Assembly (NCBI RefSeq): GCF_009695545.1
Contig: NZ_VUNS01000032.1
Span: forward strand, 1 to 57,774
From: Victivallis lenta
GTDB lineage: Bacteria; Verrucomicrobiota; Lentisphaeria; Victivallales; Victivallaceae
Reading direction: 5' to 3'
Length of the DNA: 57,774 nt
Below, one piece after another: positions 10,201 to 18,500 of this stretch; within the stretch, counting starts at the first letter, position 1; each line of letters starts with the position of its first letter. The notes under the pieces were generated by a model. It was not told where the DNA came from. It was given only the letters and a program-made list of their open reading frames with translations, and did no database searches. A program made the position numbers and the translations under genes.

Positions 10201-11544
10201 AACACTCCAGCCGTCCTTACTGTCCGTATATGGCTGGAATTCATTGCCGGAATCGGCATAAAGAGAGGTCCCGGTCGTATTGGTGCAAAGAAGCGTGTGC
10301 CAGCTGCCTTCAAAACCGAACACTCCGACCGCATAGGTTCCCGCGCCGGGCCGGACGACAGGCGAACGCCCGTCGCGGATATACACGGCACGCGCGAATT
10401 CCCCGCGCAGTTTCGTCCCTGCAAGGGAATGAAGATAGCACTGATAGAAATTCCCGGCGTTGTAATCATTCCGCCACGTCTCTTTCAGGCGCGTCCAGCG
10501 TTCCTTCAGTTCATCCGTGCTGATGGAACTCCCCTGCGAGTTGCGGAATTCCGCGAGACGCTGAAACGCCTGAAACTCCCGGTCCAGTTCCAGCAGCGAC
10601 GCACCGAGCCGCGCGCGCTCCTCGGCAAGGGCGGTATAATAACCGACCGCCCGTTCGATTTCGACCGGATAAACCGCGGTACCCGTTTTATGCAGCTTCA
10701 GCAGTTTCTGCAATGCCGTGATCTCGCTGTCGGCGGATGAGTGCAAGCCGAATTTTGCAAGTCCCTGCATGTTGGTGCGCCAGTCGGTGAAACGCGCCGC
10801 AAGCTCTTTCGGAAGCCGCTCGATCCGTCCCTTCCGGTCCCAGCCGCAATAATTGGGGCTGAGCGCATTTCCGGCGAATCCCTGATAAAGATTCATCAGG
10901 AAGTCACGGTATTCATCGGCCTTGCCGAGCCGCTTGCGCCAGCTGTCGAGCATCTGCTGAAATTCAAAACTGTTCGGCGAAAACCGGGAAAGCACCACAA
11001 AACCCAGATCGGCCTGCTCGTTTTTGAGGGCCTCCGCGGACTTTTCCGGTACGGCAGGCTTTTCGCCGGGACGTGCGGTATCCACGGTGATTTCCTCAAT
11101 CCACAGTTCACCGGTCACTTCGCGCAGGCCGCAGATCAGCCAGCCGTCAAAGTCGGCGGGAGCATCGAACGAAAACGAAATGGTTTTCCAGTCGAAATCC
11201 CCGCTCAGATCGAACGGCTTGGAGAATTCTTTCCATTGTCCGGAAAAATTTCCCACCAGCATGAGCCGGACTCCCTGCCAGTATGCCTGCGACTTTGAAA
11301 TGCCCTTCCCCCTGATCTTTGCGCTGAACGTATAATGCTTGCCGCGTTTCGCCTTGAAAAAGAGCTGCGCTTTGGGAAACGAGTCTTTCTTTGTGTCCGT
11401 GCCGTTCAGATAAAAGCCGCCGTCGCGGAATTCCGCCTGCTGTTCCAGACGCCATTCCCCCCGCGGCGGGAAAAGGATGTCGGGAACCGCCCCCAGATAC
11501 AGCGGCAACAACACAAGAGCGGAAAAAGTGATATTTTTACGCAT
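7222..11544 (-). CDS. Large secreted protein, probable carbohydrate-active enzyme of unknown family
   Basis: 1440 residues beginning MRKNITFSALVLLPLYLGAV, a signal peptide cut near residue 19. About 20-150 is a jelly-roll-like carbohydrate-binding module. About 250-400 is helical. The centre (about 760-1130) is rich in Trp and Gly-Asp (EWPDGDGGWHFG, FTLDWEPENPNAWNAPW) and could be an alpha/alpha toroid as in glycan lyases and six-hairpin hydrolases. The last 190 residues resemble an NPCBM-like module (FTFNAKGLVMLRG, RIFFLHGSCY). AAAGG lies 9 bases before the ATG. It follows the pseudopilin gene by 18 bases, in the same operon. I do not recognise a named family with confidence. Confidence 0.75.
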   Translation of the reverse strand: MRKNITFSALVLLPLYLGAVPDILFPPRGEWRLEQQAEFRDGGFYLNGTDTKKDSFPKAQLFFKAKRGKHYTFSAKIRGKGISKSQAYWQGVRLMLVGNFSGQWKEFSKPFDLSGDFDWKTISFSFDAPADFDGWLICGLREVTGELWIEEITVDTARPGEKPAVPEKSAEALKNEQADLGFVVLSRFSPNSFEFQQMLDSWRKRLGKADEYRDFLMNLYQGFAGNALSPNYCGWDRKGRIERLPKELAARFTDWRTNMQGLAKFGLHSSADSEITALQKLLKLHKTGTAVYPVEIERAVGYYTALAEERARLGASLLELDREFQAFQRLAEFRNSQGSSISTDELKERWTRLKETWRNDYNAGNFYQCYLHSLAGTKLRGEFARAVYIRDGRSPVVRPGAGTYAVGVFGFEGSWHTLLCTNTTGTSLYADSGNEFQPYTDSKDGWSVSFDIPGMTSAESSVESGSWTHSVRKFQFKALDGSRKHDVTAYWSALAPGVLYDFPSETVAVSDNTLQYPCAPAGIIAECDGKIGIFPVEHFDPSRLSANWLVLCWENPAAKMPVLLVFEKRPHSLRVTDGSLRIGRKGGVGKFAAATLYGAAPQDPAWGSWQAVPGEVAGQIAAVVPLLTYFPLEMEEFHANDREGRITVWNRVISAVKLAPQASEYVPFPPLFSQALSGKSSIAGCDPLEKSPLMTKFGPFRFRKGKLLSYRLEAPDLLDRIPLRPDGEEELIAEYNRVISERSISDEWRENHLSDQALGLMHGWLLMDERSRKTLNVFQTPGQLDRIAGGEAFYGRARGDASWLIPTFHIEPATGKSAWLAGWRGFRHGSPMKGDMTAFNMQLLQFPLAQGKWFGRWDLVERHWNRLREYYSAVPFCQTWRAPGMNCTNTGIILSSDMYGDGFRCYSIMYRLAQAMKDEELEDNALYFAAKQTASTTALLNPNIPVVARHLHNTGGKEWPDGDGGWHFGVDNRGIFTLDWEPENPNAWNAPWQLAGCVSYDHPFFGMLTRFLPESTLAILNEQKRRVPGFFQPDYLVSPAYGARICNAHNSLKLMAFLRAPKEEVREMYRTFAVDYLADEGPSSVPAEAWKKYHGGSHFWDWPLRVNSLPHIIAQNDPVWIGDFGRMRLYQGSYDRGTRTARIELGAETDDTLVIVSQVKPDAVSVNQTPAKFTAGAWGCDYSIPIPKGAAVVRIELPELPEPSPFSGTIQPTVSLSPAPAPAGKPAVQTPGRQFKVGRCVQVDLTKVVNQPLNDSLPDARQDRWKFPAAGKPVQICGVPFTFNAKGLVMLRGHERPQKPQSVRIPVPGDGSFRRIFFLHGSCYSRNGRVLTYRLHFTDGQTRDIEVFNRAQIGEWKAKPGSDSLEYLPAALASGLFKAAAPGQWGEGVGGYVFAWENNVRARGMTAQGVDQQGTARLESIEAISAGGGVPLILAVTLEK

Positions 11545-11562
11545 TGTCCAATGCCTTTTTCA

Positions 11563-12324
11563 TCAGAAACTCAAATCCCGCTGCCACTTCGTCCCGACAC
11601 TCACGGAGTGTACGCTCCCATCCGCCCGGCAGTAGTTGGCCATGCGCGAGGAGCTGTGATTGTATCCCAGCGGACGGGTCTCCCCGATGTCCATCGCGTG
11701 TGTCCGGGTGCAGTCATAGTTTTCCGCGCCGCAAATCGGGGCAGCCGGATAGATTGTACCGTCCGCCTTTCTCTCCATCTCGATGAAGAGAACGCTCCTG
11801 CCCGGCAGTTTGGAGATCCGGTGGTAGGTCACTCCAGCACCGGACTGCGCCCCATTTCCGTTGCACTCCATCCAACCGGACCCGGAGTCGGTCGACTCAC
11901 GGGAGTTCAGCAGCGCCGCGTAACTGCCGGTGTAATACATATTTCCGTCCGCCTTGTGCGGATACACAACATCTGCCGGACAGCGCATCAGGTTGGGCTT
12001 TTCATGGTACATGATTCCCCAGGCCTGTTTGTCCGTTTCGGCCAGTCCCAGATACGGAATCAGATAGAGATCGGGAATTCCTGACCATCCCGACGTATAC
12101 GCGGTCAGTTTGGTGTTGTGATTGTAGGTCGGCAGAAAATCGTCGTTGTCATTGCAGTACATGTACACCCCCTGGCCGATCTGCTTCATCTGGCTGATGC
12201 ACGAGGAAGCCCGCGCCCGGTCCCGCGCCTGATTCAGCGCCGGCAGCAGCATTGCGGCAAGAATCGTGATGATCGCTATCACTACGAGCAGTTCAATAAG
12301 AGTGAAATTCCATCTCTTTCCCAT
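11563..12324 (-). CDS. Pseudopilin-like protein with prepilin N-terminal cleavage motif (H-X-DG type)
   Basis: 253 residues. The N-terminus [18 protein letters not shown] is a type IV prepilin/pseudopilin leader with cleavage before Phe7 and Glu at mature position 5, followed by a hydrophobic helix to about residue 28. The C-terminus carries [14 protein letters not shown], a relative of the H-X9-DG motif with eleven rather than nine intervening residues. The globular part has Cys pairs and no enzyme motif. AAGGAAG precedes the ATG. It lies between the ADP-ribosylglycohydrolase-like gene (36 bases) and the large secreted protein (18 bases). Such proteins are expanded in Lentisphaerota and Planctomycetota; their role is not established. 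Confidence 0.88.
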   Translation of the reverse strand: MGKRWNFTLIELLVVIAIITILAAMLLPALNQARDRARASSCISQMKQIGQGVYMYCNDNDDFLPTYNHNTKLTAYTSGWSGIPDLYLIPYLGLAETDKQAWGIMYHEKPNLMRCPADVVYPHKADGNMYYTGSYAALLNSRESTDSGSGWMECNGNGAQSGAGVTYHRISKLPGRSVLFIEMERKADGTIYPAAPICGAENYDCTRTHAMDIGETRPLGYNHSSSRMANYCRADGSVHSVSVGTKWQRDLSF

Positions 12325-12360
12325 GATTATCTTCCTTTTTCTGTTATGTTAGGAGATTTA

Positions 12361-13914
12361 TTACCGAAACGCTTCATTGTGAAAAGCCTTCGGGATAATC
12401 ATCTCCGGTGATCCCTGGCCGACCGCCATTCCCCAATAGATCTCTTTTTCGCATTTGACGGGTTCCAGTGCGATAATCAGCGTATGGCGGCCGGGACTCA
12501 ATCGAACAAAGCGTTTATACTGGTTCAGCGGCGCGCCGAAAAGGGTCGGGCTGAAGATCAGCATCCGTTCCAGGCAGGCAAACTGCCCGTCTCCGGGCCG
12601 CGGGGCATCGGTCATGGTCCGCTGGCGTCCGAAAAGCATATCGCGGTCATCATGAAGCTCCTGTTGTTCCTGATCGAGATAGACCTGGTTCGAGGTCGGA
12701 GAATTGAACATGATCGTGTATTCGCCTTCCCGTTCGATATTGAAACGGAATCGCAGCACAACCTGACCGCCGTCTCCCCGGTACTCCTCCGGGACTTCCA
12801 GCCTGCCGTTGATCGGCAGAAACTGTCTCGTTTCCCACGACAGTTCGGCGGGACACACGCGGTACCAGGCAAGATTGTGCTGAAACGCCACCTCTCCCGC
12901 AATCCTGTACGCGTCGAAATCCGGCGCTTCCGCCGCGCTCCGCGCCGCCGGTGCGGAAATGCGCCGGCGCAGTTCGCCGATCTGCCCGGAAAATTCCTGG
13001 ATTGTATCGGCGCATGCGATTCCGCTGATCGCGGAGGAGCGCACCACCATTTTATCTCCGACGGGAGCCAGCCATTCGTCTGAAATGCAGTCGGGCTTGA
13101 GCAAACCGAGGAGTGCGCCGGCGGTTGCGGCCGTGCAATCGGTATCCATGCCGCAATTCACCGCGGTGCAGATCGTCCTGCCGAAATCGCCGTTTCCGGC
13201 AAGCAGCGCCAGAACGGTGAACGGCACATTGATGCGTACATCGCTCTTACATTCATTGGCGAACCGCTCGAAAAGCGCATTGCGGGCCGTGACCCAGTCC
13301 CGGGACTGATCCCACAACTCGACGGCCGCGGAAATTCCCTGAGCCAGAATGCTCTCCGCGGGAATATGCTCCAATCCCGCCCGAATCAATACCCGGACAT
13401 CCGATTCGCGGAAAGCCAGCGCTTCCATGACGGCAAAGAAAACTTCCGCCCATACACCGTCGCCGTCGTGATCGATACAGGCGTCTTCATAGGCCCATGC
13501 CGCGGCCCGTTCCGCATCGCCGGGAGCGAGGCAGGCCCAGAGTTCGCTGCGGATCGCCGCTCCCATTCCGCAGGTGAAATGATTGTCGAAGCTGCCGGAA
13601 AACGGGGGGCGGATTCCCAGCGAAAGATTGCGCATCGCCACGGCGTATTCGTCGACATGGAAATTCATATGCTTTTCCCAGATCCCCGCAAGCACTTCCC
13701 GGTCCGCCGCCGGTTTTTCCATTTTCAGGAGGGCGGCGACGTACATCGCCTGAAGCTCAAGGTCGTCGTTGGGCATGGCCTCCTGCGGCACCGGATCGTA
13801 AAAGGTGAGATGATTGATCTGCGGGAATCCCTCATAGGGACCGCCCAGAGTCCCGCCGATATTCTTTCCGTGCCAGCAGGCCATCAATTTTTGTTGATAG
13901 AGTTCTTCGTTCAT
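12361..13914 (-). CDS. ADP-ribosylglycohydrolase-family protein with C-terminal beta domain
   Basis: 517 residues from ATG 13914, with GGAGG 11 bases upstream; an in-frame ATG at 13923 is too close to that site. The helical family fold is marked by GKNIGGTLGGPYEG, NDDLELQ, the DHDGDGVWAE stretch and GMDTDCTAATAGALLG, where Asp residues would bind two Mg ions. About residues 350-500 look like a carbohydrate-binding sandwich (RFNIEREGEYTIMF). There is no signal peptide. It is the first gene of the minus-strand operon, with its own promoter shared divergently with the AraC gene. In this context it may act on a glycoside rather than ADP-ribosyl-protein, but that is inference. Confidence 0.82.
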   Translation of the reverse strand: MNEELYQQKLMACWHGKNIGGTLGGPYEGFPQINHLTFYDPVPQEAMPNDDLELQAMYVAALLKMEKPAADREVLAGIWEKHMNFHVDEYAVAMRNLSLGIRPPFSGSFDNHFTCGMGAAIRSELWACLAPGDAERAAAWAYEDACIDHDGDGVWAEVFFAVMEALAFRESDVRVLIRAGLEHIPAESILAQGISAAVELWDQSRDWVTARNALFERFANECKSDVRINVPFTVLALLAGNGDFGRTICTAVNCGMDTDCTAATAGALLGLLKPDCISDEWLAPVGDKMVVRSSAISGIACADTIQEFSGQIGELRRRISAPAARSAAEAPDFDAYRIAGEVAFQHNLAWYRVCPAELSWETRQFLPINGRLEVPEEYRGDGGQVVLRFRFNIEREGEYTIMFNSPTSNQVYLDQEQQELHDDRDMLFGRQRTMTDAPRPGDGQFACLERMLIFSPTLFGAPLNQYKRFVRLSPGRHTLIIALEPVKCEKEIYWGMAVGQGSPEMIIPKAFHNEAFR

Positions 13915-13947
13915 CGCTTGCATAACCTCCAGATTTGAACCATATTT

Positions 13948-13988
13948 ATTATACCACAGAAGCAATGTGCATCAAATGTCAAATCAAA
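13948..13988 (-). promoter_or_regulatory. Operon promoter with triplicate TTTGA direct repeats in the AraC-divergent region
   Basis: On the minus strand TTGATG (13975-13970) and TATAAT (13953-13948) are separated by 16 bases, driving the 13914-4527 operon. Immediately upstream, three TCAAA words (13972-13976, 13979-13983, 13984-13988; TTTGA on the minus strand) overlap the -35 region and end 7 bases before the AraC ATG. AraC-family proteins often bind direct repeats near -35, so this is a reasonable operator candidate for the adjacent regulator. Confidence 0.5.
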
Positions 13989-13995
13989 GCGAAAT

Positions 13996-14856
13996 ATGGA
14001 AAATAGTATCAAAAAGCGAATTCCGGAATATCCGCAGATTCTAAGTTCCAGCATAGTTTTCGGGCATTTCATAATGAAATCCGACCGAAAATGGAGCAAA
14101 CTTCTGCTTGACCGCCCCGGAATTCTGCTTTCTGTCCGAGGAGAGGGAGAAATCTTCTACCGGAACGACATTCTGGAGATCAATCCCGGCGAGGCGGTCG
14201 TATATTCCGCGCTCCCCAAGCATCTGTTCCATGCGGTCAGCGAGTGGGAGTGCTACTGGTGCCATTTGCCGGAGGAGTTCCTGTCCGAATTAACCTCCTG
14301 CCCGGAGAACACCCATGTGCCCGGAGTATGGCTCGTCCATTTCGGCCAACAGTCCCGCGAAAGGATTCTGGCGGAATTCCGGGAATGTTATCTGCTGTAT
14401 CTGGAGTCGAAGGAACAATTCGCGCCGGGTATTTCCGGGCTGTTGAAGGTCATATTGCGGCGCATGGTAAATGAGCTCAATATTTCGGAAAGGGAAAACG
14501 CGCTGTCACAGGTTTTCGAGCCGCTGCTCCAGGAACTGAATCCGCCCTGGAAAAAATTGAATCTGACTGAACTGGCCCGGATGTGCAAAATGTCCAGAGC
14601 GACTTTTTTCCGGCATTTCAGGGAATTTTACGGCTGCACGCCGATCCAATATCGGGATAATATCCTGATCTTTCATGCGAAACACCTTCTGGTTTATTCC
14701 GCCCTGAGGATCACGGAAATTTCCGATCGGATGGGATTTCCGGATCAATTCTATTTCTGCAAGTTCTTCCGGGCCAAAACCGGATGCTCTCCAAGCCGGT
14801 TCCGGATGCAGATGCGGAATATGAAAACCGCTTTCGGCTGCGACGATGAAGAGTAG
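13996..14856 (+). CDS. AraC-family transcriptional regulator
   Basis: 286 residues. The N-terminal half is a cupin-like sensor (LLSVRGEGEIFYRNDILEIN, then PGEAVVYSALPKHLFHAV). The C-terminus from about 185 has the two helix-turn-helix motifs of AraC proteins: LTELARMCKMSRATFFRHFRE and ITEISDRMGFPDQFYFCKFF, ending with the TGCSPSRFR signature. It is transcribed divergently from the ADP-ribosylglycohydrolase/pseudopilin/GH36 operon with 81 bases between starts, so it most likely activates that operon in response to a sugar. The ribosome-binding site is weak (AAAGCGAAAT). Confidence 0.9.
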   Translation: MENSIKKRIPEYPQILSSSIVFGHFIMKSDRKWSKLLLDRPGILLSVRGEGEIFYRNDILEINPGEAVVYSALPKHLFHAVSEWECYWCHLPEEFLSELTSCPENTHVPGVWLVHFGQQSRERILAEFRECYLLYLESKEQFAPGISGLLKVILRRMVNELNISERENALSQVFEPLLQELNPPWKKLNLTELARMCKMSRATFFRHFREFYGCTPIQYRDNILIFHAKHLLVYSALRITEISDRMGFPDQFYFCKFFRAKTGCSPSRFRMQMRNMKTAFGCDDEE

Positions 14857-15475
14857 AAAAGAGCAGCGCTCCCTTTGAAGTCGCCCGGGGATATGACCGG
14901 AAACGCAACCAACAGCAGAAAAAATTCTAATCACATATGATAAATATCAAAACCATACAATAATAAAGTAATGCAATGAGATTTCATTGATTTCAGGCGT
15001 TTTATTTTCAAAACTCAATCCCTGCATTCCTCCGAAAACTGGCTTGCGCGGTGTCCATCCGGTTAGCCTCAGCGAAGTTCGCGGCAGGGGCCCGGCTGCA
15101 TGCCAGTCGCCTGGCGGAAAACCGATGATAGCGAAATCGGCGAGGAGTTTTCTATAGGAAGTTGCATCTATTTTGCTAACCCCCAAATTCGCTTACTGCA
15201 AAGAGTTGGCCGGCAGGAACCTGCATTCGGCGATGGTAGTCGGTCCTCTATGACACTTGGAAAATTTGCAATGTGGCGAAAAGGTATATTAAGAGTTGGT
15301 AACACAAGGTTTCTTACGTATCCGCCAATCAACAGCCATGCAACTTGTTTTTCCTGTCAATGGAAGTTTTCTCAGAATTAAAATTTTGGCAGAAACAAGC
15401 TCCCCGGAAACGCCACCTTTTGTAATTCCGTTTGCGAACGGGGTATTACGTTTTATTTCCAACTCCTGATTTTCT
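14857..15475. other. Long non-coding stretch at the presumed left edge of the mobile element
   Basis: About 620 bases between the AraC gene and the relaxase-proximal inverted repeat. It is AT-rich at 14915-15005 and 15270-15450, with a GC-rich middle. The frames at 14947-15186 and 15289-15504 are short and lack ribosome-binding sites or recognisable residues. I see no copy of the tRNA 3' end here, so an attachment site is not demonstrated. Confidence 0.4.
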
Positions 15476-15505
15476 GATGAGAAAAACGACGTAGTTTTTC
15501 TCATC
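15476..15505. repeat. Perfect 12-bp inverted repeat upstream of the relaxase, candidate oriT element
   Basis: GATGAGAAAAAC (15476-15487) and GTTTTTCTCATC (15494-15505) flank the loop GACGTA. It lies 94 bases before the relaxase start codon. MobF relaxases recognise an inverted repeat beside the nic site, usually close to their own gene, so position and symmetry fit oriT. No T-run follows, so it is a poor terminator. Confidence 0.45.
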
Positions 15506-15599
15506 GTAAAGTGTTGTTTACTTGAAGTTTAGCTGTGCTTCTCATAGGCTATATGCAGGTTGTTTTCTGATTGGGATAATGGATGAGGAGCATAGGGCT

Positions 15600-18500
15600 A
15601 TGTTCAATATGACGAAGATTCGTGCGACGAATGGTTCTGGCAAGAGTTTCTATGCGAATCATCTGTGTTCAAATGATTATTATTCGGAGCATGAGAAAGT
15701 TCAGGGATATTGGAGGGGAGAGCTTACGGAGGCGTTCGGTTTGCGGGATAAGGTTGTGACGAGTGAGGAGTTCAGTCTGTTTCAACGGAATGTGAATCCG
15801 AAAACGCTGGACAGGCTGACGCAGAAAAATATGCCCGGCGGTCCGCGGTTCTTTGACTTTCAGGTGGCGGCTCCGAAGTCGGTTTCAGTGATGTCGATGT
15901 TCGACGAACGATTGATCGAGGCGCATCGGGAATCGGTTCGGATTGCGATGGCGGAACTGGAACGGCTGGCGGCGGTTCGGGTGCGCGACGGGGAGAACGT
16001 TCGGACCAACAATTATGAAACGACCGGGAAGCTGGTTTACGCGGAGTTCATGCACGATACGAGCCGCGCGCTTGATCCTCAACTGCATACGCACAACGTG
16101 GTCTGCAATGTGACGCGAGCGGGCGACGGCAGGTACAAGGCGCTCGAAACGCTGGAGATGTGCCGGGCGATCCGTTACGCGGGCAAGGTCTATCACAACG
16201 AGATGGCGGCAAGGTGCCGTGAACTGGGTTACGAAACGGTCGAAACGCGGGACCGGAAAGGCAATGTCATCTGGTACGATCTGGCGTGCGTTCCGGCTGA
16301 CGTGATGGAACGTTTTTCCAAGCGGCGGCAGCAGATCGAGAAAGCGGAGGCGGAGTTCATCGCGGAGCATGGCCGAAAGCCGACGTTGAGCGAGAACAAT
16401 TATCTTTCGACTTCGACACGCACGGATAAGATGCTGACTTCGACAAGCGAGAAAGTCCGGGAGTTCCAGATGGGGCAGTTGGGCCATCAGGAAGAGGAGC
16501 AATTGTATGCGGCGGCCAAGCACGCCAAAGAACATGGTTCGGTAACAAGCACACTGGATCGCGAAAGGACCGTGGAAGAAATCCGGAATGTGATCGATGA
16601 ACTGTACGAGCGGGAGAGCGTTCTGAAGCTCGACAAGATACTGGCTGAAGTGCTGAACCGGAACCTCGGCAGGATCAAGTTGCAAGAACTGAAAAAGGCC
16701 GTCAAAGAGATTCCGGAACTGCGGAACCTGGGCGGCAATGCGGCGAATTCGTATTATGCTCCGGAAGTTGTGATTGAGCGCGAACTGTCGGCGATCGGGC
16801 TGGTGGATCAGCAGCGGAATGTTTTCGATGCGATTGCGCCGGAGTTTCAGGCGTTTCCGGGAGATCGGTCGCGGGAGGCGCAGGCGATGCTGATTCACGG
16901 CCTGTTGAGCTCCAAAGACCGGTTCAACCTGTTCCGCGGCGTGGCGGGCGCGGGCAAAACTTCGACCTTGCAGGAGTTCTGCAAGGGGCTGCGTTCAGGA
17001 GGCGTGACGGAGATCCGCCTCGTTGCGCCGACGAATTCGGCGACGGACGTGCTGAAACAGGAGGGCTTCGAACAGTCGCAGACGGTGGCGGGATTCCTGC
17101 TGTCGAAGCAGAAGCCTCCGGCGGGGGCATACGTGATCATCGATGAATCGGGTTTGAATTCGCTGCGCGAAGGCGTGGAGATTCTGAAGCTGGCGCGGAA
17201 GAACAACTACCGGGTGCTGTTCGTGGGCGACGCGCAGCAGCACAGCGCCGTCGAATTGGGCGATTTTTTCCGGCTGCTGGAGGATTACTCGCAGATTCAG
17301 AAGTTTTCGCTGACCGACATCCACCGCCAGCAGAATGCGGAATACCGGCGCGGCATCTTCGAGTGCGCGATGGGGCAGCATGAACAGGCGTTTGAACGGT
17401 TCGACAAACAGCACTTCATCCATGAAGGCAAGCAGAAATACTTGGAGGAAGCCGCCGGGAAGTACATGGAGTACACGGAACAGGGGCGGTATCTGGATCG
17501 GGCGATTCTGGTTGCGCCGACGCATGAGGAGTGCGATAAGCTGACGGCTTCGGTACGCGGCAAGCTGAAGGAAGCGGAGGTGCTTCGAGGTGCAGGACGC
17601 GAAACGGAGGTATTCCGATCGTGGAACAAGCCGAAAGCATGGCTGAAGGACGCTTCGAACTTCCAGCCGGGCATGACCATCGGCTTCATCCGCAACATGA
17701 AAGGCGTCAGCAATGCCGGCGAGGTAACGCGCATTGAAGCCGTAGACAGCAAGCAGTTGGTATTGAGCAACGGCAAGCGGATTTTTGCGAAGAGAGCTTC
17801 GGATTTCATCGATGTCGGAGAACTGCGGAAGATCGAGCTGTGCGAAGGCGATTTGATCCAGTTCCGGGTGAACCTGAAAGCGAACAAGATTTACAACGGG
17901 ACGCTCGCGCGGGTGAGCGCCGATCCCGGCAAGGTCGAAATACTTTATTCGGACGGCAGACCGCGTGAGCTGATCGACATGCCGGAAAACTATGCGGCGT
18001 TCGATTACGGCTGGGTGACGACCTCCCACAAATCGCAGGGACGAACCGCCGAAAACGTCGTGGTGGCGGCCGAGTCGCTGGACCGGAAAGCGTTCTATGT
18101 GGCGCTGAGCCGCGGCCGCCGGGAGATGTCGTTACACTGTCCCGATAAAGAACATCTGAAGCGCGGCCTTGCGTACCGCACCGGCGAACGGGTAAGCATC
18201 CATGACCTGATCCGCGACCGGGAGATTCCGGCAGACGTGATGTTGCCGTTATCAGATAAGACAAGAGAACAAAAAGCGGAACTGCTTCCGGACTTCAGCT
18301 ATAAGGATATGGCGGCTCGCGCTAAAGCTGCGATGCGAAAGGTTAAGGCGATGTTGAGTGATACTGTTGCGCTTCGCCGGATGCGGCAGCACCGGGAACG
18401 GCTTTACAACGAGCATACCCGTTTTGAAGTGGAAGAGCATGCGGTCGGTCTGCTCGGTAAGATTGTGGGCAGGATAACCGGCATGTTCAGGACGCCGGAA

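Noticed and set aside
15231-15245. TGGTAG word resembling the tRNA 3' end, as a possible left attachment site
   Set aside because: Only six bases match; the following bases differ from the tRNA, and such a short match is expected by chance.
15522-15599. Upstream in-frame ATG for the relaxase
   Set aside because: No ribosome-binding site there; GAGGAG sits 9 bases before the ATG at 15600, and the relaxase Tyr then falls at the usual place.
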